This document shows, piece by piece, positions 21,621 through 32,329 of a stretch of 64,000 nucleotides of DNA (positions are counted from its first letter, which is position 1; each line of letters starts with the position of its first letter). The DNA is taken from contig JAGFNQ010005642.1 in assembly GCA_024364735.1 (NCBI GenBank), positions 1-64,000 on the forward strand. The letters are read 5' to 3'. A model generated the notes under the pieces. The model searched no databases. It was not told where the DNA came from and was given only the letters and a program-made list of their open reading frames with translations. This stretch comes from Boesenbergia rotunda. Taxonomy: Eukaryota > Streptophyta > Magnoliopsida > Zingiberales > Zingiberaceae. A program made the translations under genes and the position numbers.

Positions 21621-22069
21621 TGTATAAAAATTAAATATGAATGACATGTCATATATTTAAAAGAAATAGCAAATGCATGACATGACAATTATGCATGATT
21701 CAAACAAGTCCAAAGCATTTTAATTACATTTCTAAAGATGTATCAAATTCCTGATTTGATATATGTCGTATGAACTGGCGAATATGTCAACCCACTTTGA
21801 CATATTTAATTTAATTTATCAAATTAATTGTTGCGGTTTGGGTAAAATTTTATTTTAATTCGAGTTTAAGTTATTTAAGATTTGTTGTATTCGAGTTAAT
21901 TAAGAATTAATTGAAGTTGAATTAGTTAGAAATTAATTAAATTAAGATTTAATTGAATTAATTTATGTTTGAATTAATTAATATTTAATTGCATTAATTT
22001 AAGTTCAAATTAATTAAGATTTAATTAAATTAATTAAGTTTGAATTAATTTGAATTAATTTAAGTTAGA

Positions 22070-22260
22070 TTTAATTAATTTGAATTTGAATTAAGTAAGA
22101 TTTAATTAATTTGAATTTGAATTAAGTAAGATTTAATTAATTTGAATTTGAGTTAAGTAAGATTTAATTAATTTGAATTTGAATTAAGTAAGATTTAATT
22201 AATTTGAATTTGAATTAAGTAAGATTTAATTAATTTGAATTTGAATTAAGTAAAATTTAA
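22070..22260. repeat. 31-bp AT-rich minisatellite, about 6 copies
   Basis: Unit TTTAATTAATTTGAATTTGA plus ATTAAGTAAGA, repeated head to tail with very few changes, running into the stop end of the Asn-rich ORF. Less regular relatives of the unit extend back to about 21840. Confidence 0.85.
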
Positions 22261-23069
22261 TTAAGATTTGAATAATTAAGGTTGAAATGATTAATTAATT
22301 GTTGTGGGTTTAAGTTCATCATTTTCATTATTTCGAAGATTTCTGCTTCATCCACTATTTCTTCTTTATCTATCTTTTCAAATTTTTCTAACAATTCGGA
22401 TTTATTTGAACCTTTGTGAACTTTATTAATTATGGCCTTTATCTTAGATAGTTCCATATCCTCCTCATTCTCAAAATTACATCTTTTAGTATCCTCAAAG
22501 TAGGAGTAATTTGGGCCATTAGTTAATGTTTTGTAATAATTTTCAAGATTATCTATAATTAAGTTATTATCTAGGAGAATTTCATCTTTATTATCCTCAG
22601 AAATAATATTTTCAGAATTAACTATAATTAAGTTATTATCTAGGAGAATTTCATTTTCAAAATTATCCTCAGAGATAATATTTTCAGAATTAACTATAAT
22701 TAGGTTATTATCTAGGAGAATTTCATTTTCAAAATTATCCTCAGAGATAATATTTTCAGAATTAACTTCTGCATTATTCTTAGGATTTTCAAATTCAAAT
22801 TTAGAGTTATACAATGGATTTTCAAATTTAGAATTTTCCTTAAGATTTTTGAATTTAGATTTATCCTTAAAATTTTTGAATTCAGATTTATCCTTAAGAT
22901 TTTTTGGAATAACAGATTTAATTTCAGAATCAGAATTATTCTTAATATTGTCAGAATTAATTCCAGAAATCATTAAATTGACATTAAGAATTAAATAATT
23001 GATTTCTAATATTTTAGCATTTTTTGCATTTTCTAACTGGTCATGCAAGATATTAACTTGACTATGCAA
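22257..23069 (-). CDS. Asn/Asp/Glu-rich ORF with three internal repeats (N1 gag-derived?)
   Basis: An uninterrupted 270-codon frame, the longest intact one in N1. Residues about 100-175 hold three consecutive copies of a 23-24-residue unit (core SENIISEDNFENEILLDNN), encoded by 69- and 72-bp DNA repeats at 22564-22775. Earlier there is a Lys/Asn-rich run of KDKSEFKNFKDKSKFKNL type and, near the C-terminus, an acidic stretch. No known domain is recognisable. It follows the zinc-knuckle gag remnant by 20 bases, so it may be a diverged continuation of gag, which in S2/S3 has an acidic coiled-coil tail at this place. Repeat expansion rather than selection could explain the open frame. Confidence 0.45.
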   Translation of the reverse strand: MHSQVNILHDQLENAKNAKILEINYLILNVNLMISGINSDNIKNNSDSEIKSVIPKNLKDKSEFKNFKDKSKFKNLKENSKFENPLYNSKFEFENPKNNAEVNSENIISEDNFENEILLDNNLIIVNSENIISEDNFENEILLDNNLIIVNSENIISEDNKDEILLDNNLIIDNLENYYKTLTNGPNYSYFEDTKRCNFENEEDMELSKIKAIINKVHKGSNKSELLEKFEKIDKEEIVDEAEIFEIMKMMNLNPQQLINHFNLNYSNLN

Positions 23070-23088
23070 AATTTATCAAAAAAATTCA

Positions 23089-23406
23089 CTAAATTATCAT
23101 GAGACAGTGCAGGAAATTTAAAAAATTTCGGAACATATATTTTACGTACTTTGTCGGACACTTATTTTTGTAGTGCTCGTATTTCTCACACTTGAAGCAT
23201 TTGATGTGACTTTTATCTCTCCGGACTCCTGGCGCTGGTGTCTCCTTTGCCTTCAGTGGTGTAGACCGAATCTTACGAGTAGGGCACTGATTTTTATAAT
23301 GCCCTCTCTCCCTGCACGTGAAGCATATAACATGGAATTTAAAATTTGACATTTTAAAATTAAATATACTTGATTCACCCCTGGGATCCCCCTCAACTCC
23401 TAGCAT
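23089..23406 (-). pseudogene. N1 gag remnant with two CCHC zinc knuckles
   Basis: Contains CFTCRERGHYKNQC and CFKCEKYEHYKNKC, both with the full CX2CX4HX4C pattern used by retroelement nucleocapsids to bind RNA. The N-terminal capsid part of gag is absent: only about 55 bases separate the first codon from the LTR-proximal primer site. The frame may begin inside a deletion scar. Relatedness to SIRE gag is inferred from the double knuckle, as in S1, and from neighbouring sequence. Confidence 0.7.
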
Positions 23407-23446
23407 CGTTGCTCCGTCGGCGGTTAGTCAGGTGAAGAGCGGCCTA

Positions 23447-23460
23447 ACTCTAATACCAAT
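23447..23460 (-). other. Degraded primer-binding site of N1
   Basis: The minus strand carries ATTGGTATTAGAG next to the LTR, close to TGGTATCAGAGC of the intact copies at 27746 and 56996 (complement of initiator tRNA-Met). Confidence 0.55.
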
Positions 23461-25088
23461 TATAGGATCGGTGCCGTCGATAGAGGGGGGGTTGAATATC
23501 GATCGTGAAAATCTTCGCGAAAACTTCGTTCATATATTCTAGACTCAGAGCGTTAGTAGCACAGCGGAAAAGTAAAGATAGAAAAATAAACACAATACAA
23601 AAGGACACGCGAGATTTATTTACTTGGTTCCCAACCCCCCTGGGTCAGTACGTCCAAGGCCTATGTACTCGGCGTGAGTCCACTATTGGTCTCCTTTCTG
23701 GAATTTCCGGAGGCAGAGAAAACCCATCTTATAGTTGATTTACAAGCAAAAAGATAAATAAACTGAATTGCAGAATGTAAATCAAACCAAAACAACTAAT
23801 GTCGAAGCGTCAGCCGATCTGGACCTCCGAAGTGCCGCGCACTTCCTCCTGGAGCCTCCCGGTCGTAGAGTCTCATCTTTAGCGTGTTGTCATCGGTTAG
23901 AATGCTCAGAATTACTCTCAGAAGTTGTGTTTGAAGCAGAGGGGTCGAAGCCCCTTATATAGGCTTCATATGGGCGCCTGATACGTTGGGGGCGCCCCTA
24001 TAAACTTGGTCAAACCTTATCCCCACGCCGACCTCGCCGCAGCTGATAAAACCTCTGACCAGGGCACCCCGGACCTCCCAGGTGCCTGAGTGAAGGCTTA
24101 TCTGTGTTTTGACCTCGAAACAGCAAATACAGCTTTCAACTTGGGCGCCTGTATCATCCCGGGCGCTTAACTGGAAGCCTATTCTGCTTACTTCACGAAA
24201 TTGCCATTTTCCTCTTTGGCTTGGGCGCCCCCATCATACTGGGTGCCTGGCTTCAAGGCTTTCAACCCAACACTGGGTTTTAGCCTTTGATCTGAGCGCC
24301 CCCATCAATAGGGGCGCCTGGGTAGGCTGCTTTCCAGCCTCTCGCCTGCTTTGTCTCTGGTTCTTGGTACCTGCAAGATATACAAACACAAAGCAAATAT
24401 ACATACAATATTAGCCTTAAGGACTTGGTTCGGACTTCAGATTTCCACGAAGCCCTAGGTCGAACCAACGCAAGTTCCCACCCCCGAGATCGCACCTTTC
24501 ACCTACTCCATTCAGGAGATGGTTGCCACCCAGTCCTTTGGGTGGACCTTTGCTTAGCTTCCGATACTCCTGGACCTCGAGACGTCCGAACCCTGACCTG
24601 TCTCTACTTCTGTCCTTAGTCATCGCTCAGCTAAGTTGCTCAATCCCTCAGACTAAGACTTCGTGCTTAAACCCTATGTCCAGGACTTCGGTGCCCAACC
24701 CTCGGCCAGGTCTTCGTGCCCAGTCCTCGACTAGGACTTCGGTGCCCAACCCTTGGCCAGGTCTTCTTGCCCAGTCCTCGACCAGGACTTCGTGCCCACC
24801 TTCCGAGCAGGTCTTAGGTGCCCAGCCCTTTGCTCGGACTTAGTGCCCAATCCTCGATCAGGACTGAGTGCCCACCTTCTGAGCAGGTCTTCGGTGCCCA
24901 GCCCTTTGCCAGGACTTAGTGCCTAATCCTCGATCAGGACTTATTGCCTAGATTTACTAGGGCTTTCTTCCACTTTGTTACTTCTCTCTTAACTCGCCTT
25001 TGTCTGTTCAATGTATCACTGACTTAAGTCTATTGTCAAACATTAAAACACTTAGAGGAGGACATCACTGATGCAGCTTGCACCAACA
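23461..25088 (-). repeat. 5' LTR of N1
   Basis: Full-length partner of 18016-19584, with the same TATA (about 23955 on the minus strand), GGCGCC-type words (23970-24320) and 30-bp repeats (24660-24960). Ends CACCAACA. The terminal TG expected next to the primer site reads TA here. Confidence 0.85.
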
Positions 25089-26073
25089 ATATATCCTATC
25101 CTAGAAAAATATGTTTCCATAAAAAATAACAAACGTGATTGACTTTTGGTACAAACCTAATTTCCTTAAACATTGGCATTTTGTATCAACTTTGAACTTT
25201 ATTCATGATTCCTTGTGTTTGTCAATTCTAACCATTATCAATTTACACAAGGAATTGTCCTCAATTCTTTCTTTTCCTATCTCTTATCCTTAGATACATA
25301 TGTCCTTATCAATCTTCCCATTCATCAAGCATTTATCACTTAATATCATCCATTGAATTTAAAGCACTCATCAATTTTCCTGAAATTCCACGATATCCAT
25401 ATAGCCTCATTTCATACAATCACCATTAACCCATGAGGCAAGCTTTTATTCAAGGAGTATAATCAAGGATCTTAATTTAGATGCCATATTCTATCATCCA
25501 ATAGCCTTTTCAACTTAATCCTTATGGATCAGTCGACTGCCCCTGGGGTAGTCGACTGCCAAAACTTACAGAATGTTTCTGGGCTGAGATCAGTCGACTG
25601 TCCCCCAGGGCAGTCGACTGATACCTGAATTTCAGGTTTTCAGTCCAATTTCAGAAATACCTAAATAATTCCATAAATCTCCAAAAAATCTAAAATTTCG
25701 TGGAGAGATTTGTGGAACCTATGTCTACTTGGGAAAAATATGTTTCCAAATAAATGTACTCCAAATCCTAAGATTGGCACGAAACTCAACTTCTCCTAAA
25801 TTATATCATTTAAGCTTCTCCCAAAAGTTTTAATTGTGGTTTCTCCTCAATGTTTCTTCTTATCCTTGATCGTAGTTCATTTCTATTATTGAATTATATG
25901 ACATTCACACATTATAACCTAATTTGATCCAATATAACCGTATTTTCACCTTTTGCTCCCTAACACTCCTTTTAAGGTGCCAATTCTCTAGAATTAAGAC
26001 TTACCCAAGTCTTCCAACCCTTTTGGCACATTTCTTCTAATTTCCTAGGAGAAAACCTCTTGAGATCCATTTA
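25089..26073. other. S1 internal non-coding region, right of N1
   Basis: No coding signal. Contains two pairs of GTCGAC palindromes (25511-25623) similar to those of the S1 LTR. Confidence 0.5.
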
Positions 26074-26586
26074 TCATGGACCCCAAAGACTCCTAGAGCT
26101 TCCCCTCGAGCTCTGAGTCCTAGCCACTTCCCTAGGTGACTCAATCCACACTAGACCACACCGGTGAGCCCCCGGTGATTCTTGGCCTACAAACCGAACC
26201 TTCTTAACCTTGGACACCTTGTCCTTAGTTAAGTCCTTATCTTTCCCTTTAAATGACACCCCCTTGTCATTTTTGGGCTTCTCCTTCTTGCCATAATTAT
26301 ATGCTTCCCTAGCATATTTCTTGTCCTTGGCATTGGAGACTTTAGACCGATATTCCAAACCCGATCTATCATAGTTAGGTTTTTGACTACCCAACACCAT
26401 GTCTAAGCCCTTAGATCCAAACTTGAATCTTTCTAGGGTCTTTTCCAATGTATCAAGCCTTGCCCTCAAGGCTTGATTTTTCCTTTCCAAGTTTCTAACC
26501 TTAGTGTCCATATGTCCATTTTGGACATCCCTAGACCTACCCGCCTTTCTAGGCATATGCCTCCCCTTCTTGGGATTTATGTCTTA
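26074..26586 (-). pseudogene. S1 gag C-terminal coiled-coil segment
   Basis: Reads KVRNLERKNQALRARLDTLE, a heptad-like coiled coil, then RFKFGSKGLDMVLGSQKPNY, followed by a Lys-rich tail. The phrase SGSKGLDMILG recurs in S2 (55195-55473) and S3, where it closes gag ahead of protease. Here nothing pol-like follows. A stop at about 26585 separates it from the upstream gag frame. Confidence 0.7.
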
Positions 26587-26746
26587 ATCCTTAGGCACAA
26601 AGGTCTTAGGTCTATAATGATGCATGTCGTTCCTAGGGTTTTTATCTACCTTGTGAACCCTATTCCTATCACTATATCTAAACCCATGATTATGCACAAG
26701 CAAACAATTTTCATTCATTCTAGCATGCATGGATGAATAATTAACT

Positions 26747-27690
26747 CTATTTTTTATCATGCATAGAGGAACTTGAATTTGAATTACATTTTAACTTAGG
26801 GTTAGGAATTACCTCCCTTTCCCTTGTAGTTCCTCCTTGATGTGAGCTCCTCTTCTTCCTTTCTTCCTTCTCCCATTTTCTTAGATGCTCCATCTTCTTA
26901 AGCTCTCCACTCTTTGGGCACATCGTGTGGTAGTGTCCTAGATCACCACACGTGAAGCATCTAATCTTCTTTTTCTTCTCTTGGGCTTCTCCATTCCTAC
27001 AACCCACATTAGATTTAAAAGAACTTGAAATGGGTTGAGAGTTTACCTCCTTTTTCTTACCCTTTGGACACTTGTCCTTGTAGTTTCCCTTTTCATTGCA
27101 TCCAAAGCATATGATATGGTCCTTTTTCTTTGCTTTGGTGGAGGTGGAGGCTAGGTTGACTTCTTCTTCAACCTTGGATGAAGTGGATGCTTCCTCTTGT
27201 TCCGGTATGGAAGTGGGTCTCTCCTCCCCCTCAATCCTTGAGGTGGTGACCTCTTCCTCATCCCTTGATGAGGTTGATGATCTCTCACTCTCTTCTTCCT
27301 CCTCTTGGACTCTCGAGCTCACTTCCTTGGGTTCTTCCATTAATTGAACTCGTGTAGGATTTTCATGGAATTCTCCTACCTTTCTCCATAGATCATGTGC
27401 ATTTTGATATTCCCCTACACCATTTAACACATTAGTAGGCAAAATATTAAGTAATATACCAATTACCTTTTCATTCACCTTTGATTGATCTTGTTGCTCT
27501 TGGTTCCAATATCTTGGTCTGAGCTTCTTCCCGTGCTTATCCTTTGGATTTCGAATGGTTCTTCAAGAGCAATCCTAAGGTTCCACTCCATTCCAAACCA
27601 CGCTTCTATCCTTGCTTTCCAATAGCCGAAATCTTCATGATCGTAGGACGGCGGAGTGTAGATATAATCCCCTAGTTTATCTTTCATCAT
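26747..27690 (-). pseudogene. S1 gag with two zinc knuckles, frameshifted
   Basis: Start chosen at the ATG at 27690 (MMKDKLGDYIYTPPSYDHED), 55 bases past the primer site. The first part carries YWKARIEAWFGMEWNL, typical of copia gag. A frameshift near 27540 breaks the frame; the continuation (KVIGILLNILPTNVLNGVGE) runs to 26747. It ends in a long Glu/Ser-rich linker and two knuckles. CFTCGDLGHYHTMC is a full CCHC, while CFGCNEKGNYKDKC has Asn in place of the zinc-binding His. Basic C-terminus. Nucleocapsid-like RNA binding is expected from the family; the product is not intact. Confidence 0.8.
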
Positions 27691-27745
27691 TTTTCTCCTA
27701 TAACTTTTGCTCCTTTGGCGATTAGTCCAATAAGAGTGGTCCTTC

Positions 27746-27757
27746 GCTCTGATACCA
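27746..27757 (-). other. Primer-binding site of S1
   Basis: The minus strand reads TGGTATCAGAGC two bases inside the 5' LTR: the standard complement to plant initiator tRNA-Met used by copia elements. Confidence 0.9.
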
Positions 27758-27759
27758 CT

Positions 27760-28899
27760 TGTTGGATCTTGTATGGTTGGTAGAGGGGGGGGGGTGAATA
27801 GCACTTCTTCGATTTTCTTCTTCCTACGTTGTTAGTTGCGCAAGCGGAAATACAATAAAACAAAACTAACAATATAAACAATGCTAACACAAACCTATTT
27901 ACTTGGTATCCACCACTAAGGGTGACTAATCCATGAATCCTTCGGTGGATCACTCCCCGGATAACCTCCGGCTAGCCCTTGTCGCTCCTTGTGGGTGGAG
28001 AAACCTCGCCACAGCACTTCGACAATACCTGAGCACCAAAGACTACTAATCTACTTTACCCAAGCAGATTTCGCCAAGAACCCCAGCTAAAATCGAGTTC
28101 TCTTTAAATAGAACTCGGGCCGGAAACCCTCGCTGGCAGTCGACTGCTCCCAGGGCAGTCGACTACCCCCACTCAAATTCGACTGTTGACAGCCCCAACG
28201 TTCGAATTTTGCTACACACCAGTCGACTACTCCCGGAGCAATCGACTGGTCCAAGGCCAAACACACACTGTGAGTTTAGGCAGTCGACTGGACAATCCCC
28301 AGTCGACTGCCCAGCTAACATCAGCACTCCTACTCACTCCGTTGACCCTCCTCCACGCGTGCCTTTAGGTCCACTCTCTTGGCTTATCCCTTGAAGTCTT
28401 CTTCCACCAGTATCATCCCTCGGATGCGCACGCAAGTCCTCGACTTGCCTCCATGCCACCCTTCACGTGTCCCCTTTGGAGTCCACTTCCTGGCTTGCCC
28501 TTGGAGTCCTCCTCCCTTGGCTCTTGTCCCTTGACTCAGCTGACTCTTCACTAGTAGGCTTGACTATTGCCTTCGTGCCCTCTTCATCTTTGGCCCTCAT
28601 CCCTCGGATACACACAAGCCTCCATCTTGTCTCCATGCCATCCTTCACGTACGCCTCAAAGTTCGCGCCCCTCGACTCATCATCCCTGCTATACCAAGGT
28701 CCCTCGGGTGCACACAAGCCTCCAGCTTGTCTCCATGCAACCCTTCACCGTACCGAACCCATCCAGCCAAGTCAATATGTGTAAACCTGCAATCCTGCAC
28801 ACTCAATTACACATATTAGTACACAAGGGAAAACCTAACTTAACCCTTTGCCCAAATATCAAAACTCATGGTCACTCCGGACCACAGATTGCCTCAACA
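27760..28899 (-). repeat. 5' LTR of S1
   Basis: 1140 bases, TGTTGGATCTTG to GCCTCAACA on the plus strand, the partner of 15865-16989. It keeps both TG and CA ends. GTCGAC palindromes occur at 28137-28310 upstream of the TATTTAAAG box (about 28105). ORFs on either strand are LTR readings. Confidence 0.9.
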
Positions 28900-28904
28900 A
28901 CCTT

Positions 28905-29300
28905 CACAGCTCCACCTTCACCAGTGTACTTGTACCCTTTAGAATCAAGAATACTCAAAGAGATCATATTTCTCTTCAAATCAGGGATGTGCCTCACATT
29001 ACCAAGTATCCGAATGGCACCATCAAACATCTTAATTCTGTCCGTACTAATGCCAGCGATTCTGCAGGATGCATTATTGCCCATCAAAACGACACCACAT
29101 GAAACCGTTTCATATGTTGAAAACCAGTTTCGATTAGGACACATATGAAACGTACAGCCATAATCAATAATCCATTCCTCACTCTGCTTTAAATCAGCAT
29201 CAGATGCAATGAGAAGATCACCATCACTGTGATATTCGGCAACATCAGCCTCACCAGACTTCTCTGATTGTTTCCCCCTCGAATTTTCACCTGCCCTTTT
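28905..29300 (-). pseudogene. Element T protease remnant
   Basis: Reads EEWIIDYGCTFHMCPNRNWF, VLMGNNASCRIAGI, GAIRILGNVRHIPDLKRNMI and SLSILDSKGY: the aspartic protease of Tnt1-type pol. The active-site triad is DYG where the family has DSG, so it is probably inactive. It is cut on one side by the solo LTR (29301-31133) and on the other by S1 (28899), whose target duplication lies at 28900-28904. Confidence 0.8.
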
Positions 29301-31133
29301 TGTTGGGTTCTCCCGACACCAAAACATAAAATGCAGCGGAAATAAGAACCCTCGAGCGATCTATGCGAAAGAAAAACTCGTACAAAGTTTATCTATCTAA
29401 TAGATCTATCTACAGTGTATACCTTTGGAGCGTGCCCTTTGGTTATCCCGCTTGTCCAAGATGCGCCGGATCTCTTGCGCGTTCAAGTGTCCGTGCCTCT
29501 ATTTGTATCCACACGGACACAATCTCTCAACTTCGGGAAGAACTACCTTAGTTGTGCTAGCAACTTGAGGTAGTTCACAAGACCACCAAGAAACCACAAG
29601 AGTTTCGGCCAAGAGGGAGGAGAGGAAGAAGAGAGGAAGGGAAGAAGAAAAGCACACTACCCTCATTCAAAATGACTAGAGCCTCTTTTATATTCATCCC
29701 ATGAATATGAAGAGTCTTTTGTCTCTTTGACTTCCCTTCATTAAAGCCAATAAAGAGCACATCTTTTCATGTGACTCTTCACCTTCTCTTCATCCAATGA
29801 AGAGTGCCTTTTCTCTTTCCTTCGCATACAATTCCGACCGGGCCTCTCGGGCTTCCGACTAGGTCTCCTGACCAAGTCTCCCGAGTGCCGAGCTCTCGAC
29901 ACAGTCTGCCGAGCTCCGACCTAGTCTGCCGAGTGCTAACCCAGTCTGCCGAGCTCCCAGCTCAGTCTGCCGAGTGTCGAGCTCCCGACTCAGTCTGTCG
30001 AGTGCCGAGTTCCCGACTCAGTCTGCCGAGTGCCGAGCTCCCTACTCAGTCTGCCGAGTTCCCAACTCGAGCTCCCGAACTGGCCTCCCGAGTTCCCAAC
30101 TCGGGCTCAGATCTCCCGATTTCCCAACTCAGGCTCAGGTCTGCTGATCAGATTTCCCGAAGCATTGTGTCCTTTGTGTGTGACCCAATAGGTTCTCGTG
30201 ACGTTGGCAATGCGCCTAAACACTTTACACACATAATCAATGAGCGGCATCTAGCAATGCATCATTGCTACCCAAGTAACAAGAAAAGTCGAGATCCGAC
30301 TAAACCTTCGTGACTATGATAATGTATGACCTTGTCCTTCTATCCTTGATATCTAGATTGACCAATGAGGCATAGACCGTGTCATCCTCAATCAATCTTG
30401 TGTTTCTTGATCCCCGAGTAGACTTACTCAAACAAATGAGCTCAATATCTCATATTGACTCATTCGAGCATGACCATACGTTTTAGTAGTCCTACTCGAT
30501 CAAGGGGCCCACAGATATCACCCCCGTCATATGGGACGGATAGATCCCATCTACATCACTCACATCCCTCTGCATAATTCATTACATACCCAGTGATCGC
30601 CTTTATAGTCCACCCTGTTACGGGTGACGTTTTGACGATACTAAAGTACATAACTCCTTATGTAGGGAACCGTAGTAACTTCAGGTCTAAGGACTATTCA
30701 TACCAATAGTCACATGAGAAAGTTTATGACACTCATATGACAATCTATGAAACTTTCTCATGGCGGTTCAATTCAGTACACATTCTCCAATGTATACCCA
30801 TGTGTCAACTTGATATCACATATCCATGACTCGTGAGCTCAAGTTATCAGTTGACCTACATGCTAGTCTCCATGCATTAATATTGTCCATGAATATTAAT
30901 GCTTGACTAGGAATAATTTAGTGTAGCGTTCTCTACATTATCTCACTATCGATTCAACCAATCGATATAATGTAGATTAGAACCTACTACACAAGGACAT
31001 TATTATACATAGTCATTCGACACAGAATATAAAGTAAGTATAATAACCAAACATGCCTTTATTAATGATAAAATATGATACAAAATGCCCCTAGTCAATC
31101 ATCACATAATTGGCTCTAGGGCTCCTACTAACA
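29301..31133 (-). mobile_element. Solo LTR, 1.83 kb, inserted in element T gag
   Basis: Plus strand runs from TGTTGGGTTCTCCCG to CTCCTACTAACA, with identical 5-bp duplications CTTTT at 29296-29300 and 31134-31138. No internal region remains, so it is the product of LTR-LTR recombination. A minus-strand TATA-like GAATATAAAAGAGG (about 29690) gives the orientation. It holds GAGCTCCCGACTCAGTCTGC-type repeats (29860-30100). A related, older copy lies at 35031-36117. The ORF at 29804-30313 only reads these repeats. Confidence 0.92.
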
Positions 31134-31138
31134 CTTTT

Positions 31139-31885
31139 ATTCTTATTCTGCAACTTATAACATTCTGATTTGATGTGACCCTTCTTCTTGCAATAATTAC
31201 AAATCTTATCGTTATTTCTGGATTTCGACCTGCCCCTGATATTACCATCAGAGTCTTCCTCCTGAGTCCTTCCTCGAATAATAAGACCCTCACCCTGAGC
31301 CTCAGATCCTTCGACAAGCTGTTTCATTTTCTCTTTTGAGAATGATGAATCATAAACTTCATTTAAAGTAAGAGTATCATGACTATATAAAATAGTATCT
31401 CTAAAAGCCGTATATGACGAGGGTAAAGAACACAGTAAGATCAATGCTAAATCTTCATCGTCATATTTGACCTCCAAAGCCTCTAGGTCAGAAATAATTT
31501 CCTTAAACACGGTCAAATGATCTCTTAACAACGTACCTTCTGTCATGCGATGGGAATACAAACATTGTTTTAGACCCAGTTTGCTTGTAAGACTTTTTCT
31601 CATGCACAACAGCTCCAGTTTTAGCCATAGTGCAGTAGCGGATTTATCCTTCAAAATATCATGTAAAATCTCATTTGATAGGTGAAGCTAGATTTGAGAT
31701 AGGATTTTTCGATCCTTACGCTCCTTTTCCTCCTTTGTCCATGTCGAGGGCATGTTATCTATCCCAAATAGTGCGTCGTCCAAGTCCAGATGTACTAGCA
31801 CCACTCGCATCTTAACTTGCTATAGGAAAAACCTGGTGTTGCGATCCAAAAGCGGAATATCATACTTCATGCTTACCGTTGTCAT
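31139..31885 (-). pseudogene. Element T gag (Tnt1-type), broken
   Basis: The ATG at 31885 opens MTTVSMKYDIPLLD. Stops follow, then an open stretch from 31654 with ALWLKLELLCMRKSLTSKL, MTEGTLLRDHLTVFKEIISD and LILLCSLPSSYTAFRDTILY, the UBN2-like copia gag core. The knuckle CNYCKKKGHIKSEC is a complete CCHC. The frame then runs into the solo LTR, and the lost continuation resumes beyond 29301. Confidence 0.85.
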
Positions 31886-31917
31886 TAATCCCGGTTTAAA
31901 TCTTCAAAACCAACCTT

Positions 31918-31929
31918 GCTCTGATACCA
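31918..31929 (-). other. Primer-binding site of element T
   Basis: The minus strand reads TGGTATCAGAGC just inside the 5' LTR, complementary to initiator tRNA-Met. Confidence 0.88.
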
Positions 31930-31931
31930 CT

Positions 31932-32329
31932 TGTAACAAGACTAGTACAAAAAATGATAACAAGAACAATAGAGAACACACCAGATTTACGTGGAAAACT
32001 TGACGGGAAAAACCATGGGCAGAGGATGAAAAATCACTATGAACGGTGGAATACAAAGTTGGCGGCTCTGATAAAGTAAAGAGAAGTAGAGAGAAAAGAG
32101 AGGTAGAGTGAAAGAAAGAAGAGGTAACCAAATAACTTTCTTGATTGATAAAATTTGTCCATGAGATACACAATTTATAGAGACCTTAGGATACTTAGTC
32201 AAATAAAAATTAATAACGAAACTGTTAATTAATAGATTTATAAAGAATTTGTTAATTAACACATTAATAAGAAAATATCTAACAATAAATTAATGGATCA
32301 AACTGAATTCGGGTCACCAAATTCTAACA
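31932..32329 (-). repeat. 5' LTR of element T
   Basis: 398 bases, partner of 15043-15442, TGTAACAAGACT to ATTCTAACA on the plus strand, followed by the target duplication TAAAC. Confidence 0.9.

Larger units (their letters stand above)
18016..25088 (-). mobile_element. SIRE-derived element N1, gag-only, inserted in S1
   Basis: LTRs at 18016-19584 (missing its first 59 bases) and 23461-25088 have the same aligned length of 1569 bases and look very similar. Between them lie a degraded primer site, a zinc-knuckle gag remnant, an Asn-rich ORF with internal repeats, a conserved block also present in S2/S3, and AT-rich sequence up to a polypurine tract. No pol domain is seen. The left target-site duplication is lost by truncation, the right flank is ATATA. 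Confidence 0.8.
15865..28899 (-). mobile_element. SIRE-like copia element S1, gag-only, non-autonomous
   Basis: LTRs at 15865-16989 and 27760-28899, with 5-bp duplications ACCTT at 15860-15864 and 28900-28904, show a complete insertion into element T. The inner structure is primer site (27746-27757), gag with two zinc knuckles, a coiled-coil segment, about 2 kb of non-coding sequence, a polypurine tract and the 3' LTR. No protease, integrase, RT or RNase H is seen in the 3.7 kb that remain after removing the nested element N1. The SIRE/Maximus-like placing rests on gag features shared with S2 and S3. The left terminal TG has mutated to AG. Confidence 0.85.
15043..32329 (-). mobile_element. 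Tnt1-like Ty1/copia element T, internally deleted and nested
   Basis: Two matching LTRs (15043-15442 and 31932-32329) are flanked by identical 5-bp duplications TAAAC (15038-15042 and 32330-32334), which fix the borders. On the minus strand the order is 5' LTR, initiator tRNA-Met primer site, gag, protease, start of the pre-integrase region, then abruptly RNase H and 3' LTR. Most of integrase and RT is deleted. Two later insertions sit inside: a solo LTR (29301-31133) and element S1 (15865-28899). Without them the element would be about 2.4 kb. Confidence 0.88.

Noticed and set aside
29804..30313. 169-codon ORF with repeated PSAELP/QSAE-type peptides
   Set aside because: It translates short repeats of the solo LTR with imposed periodicity; no start context or domain supports it.
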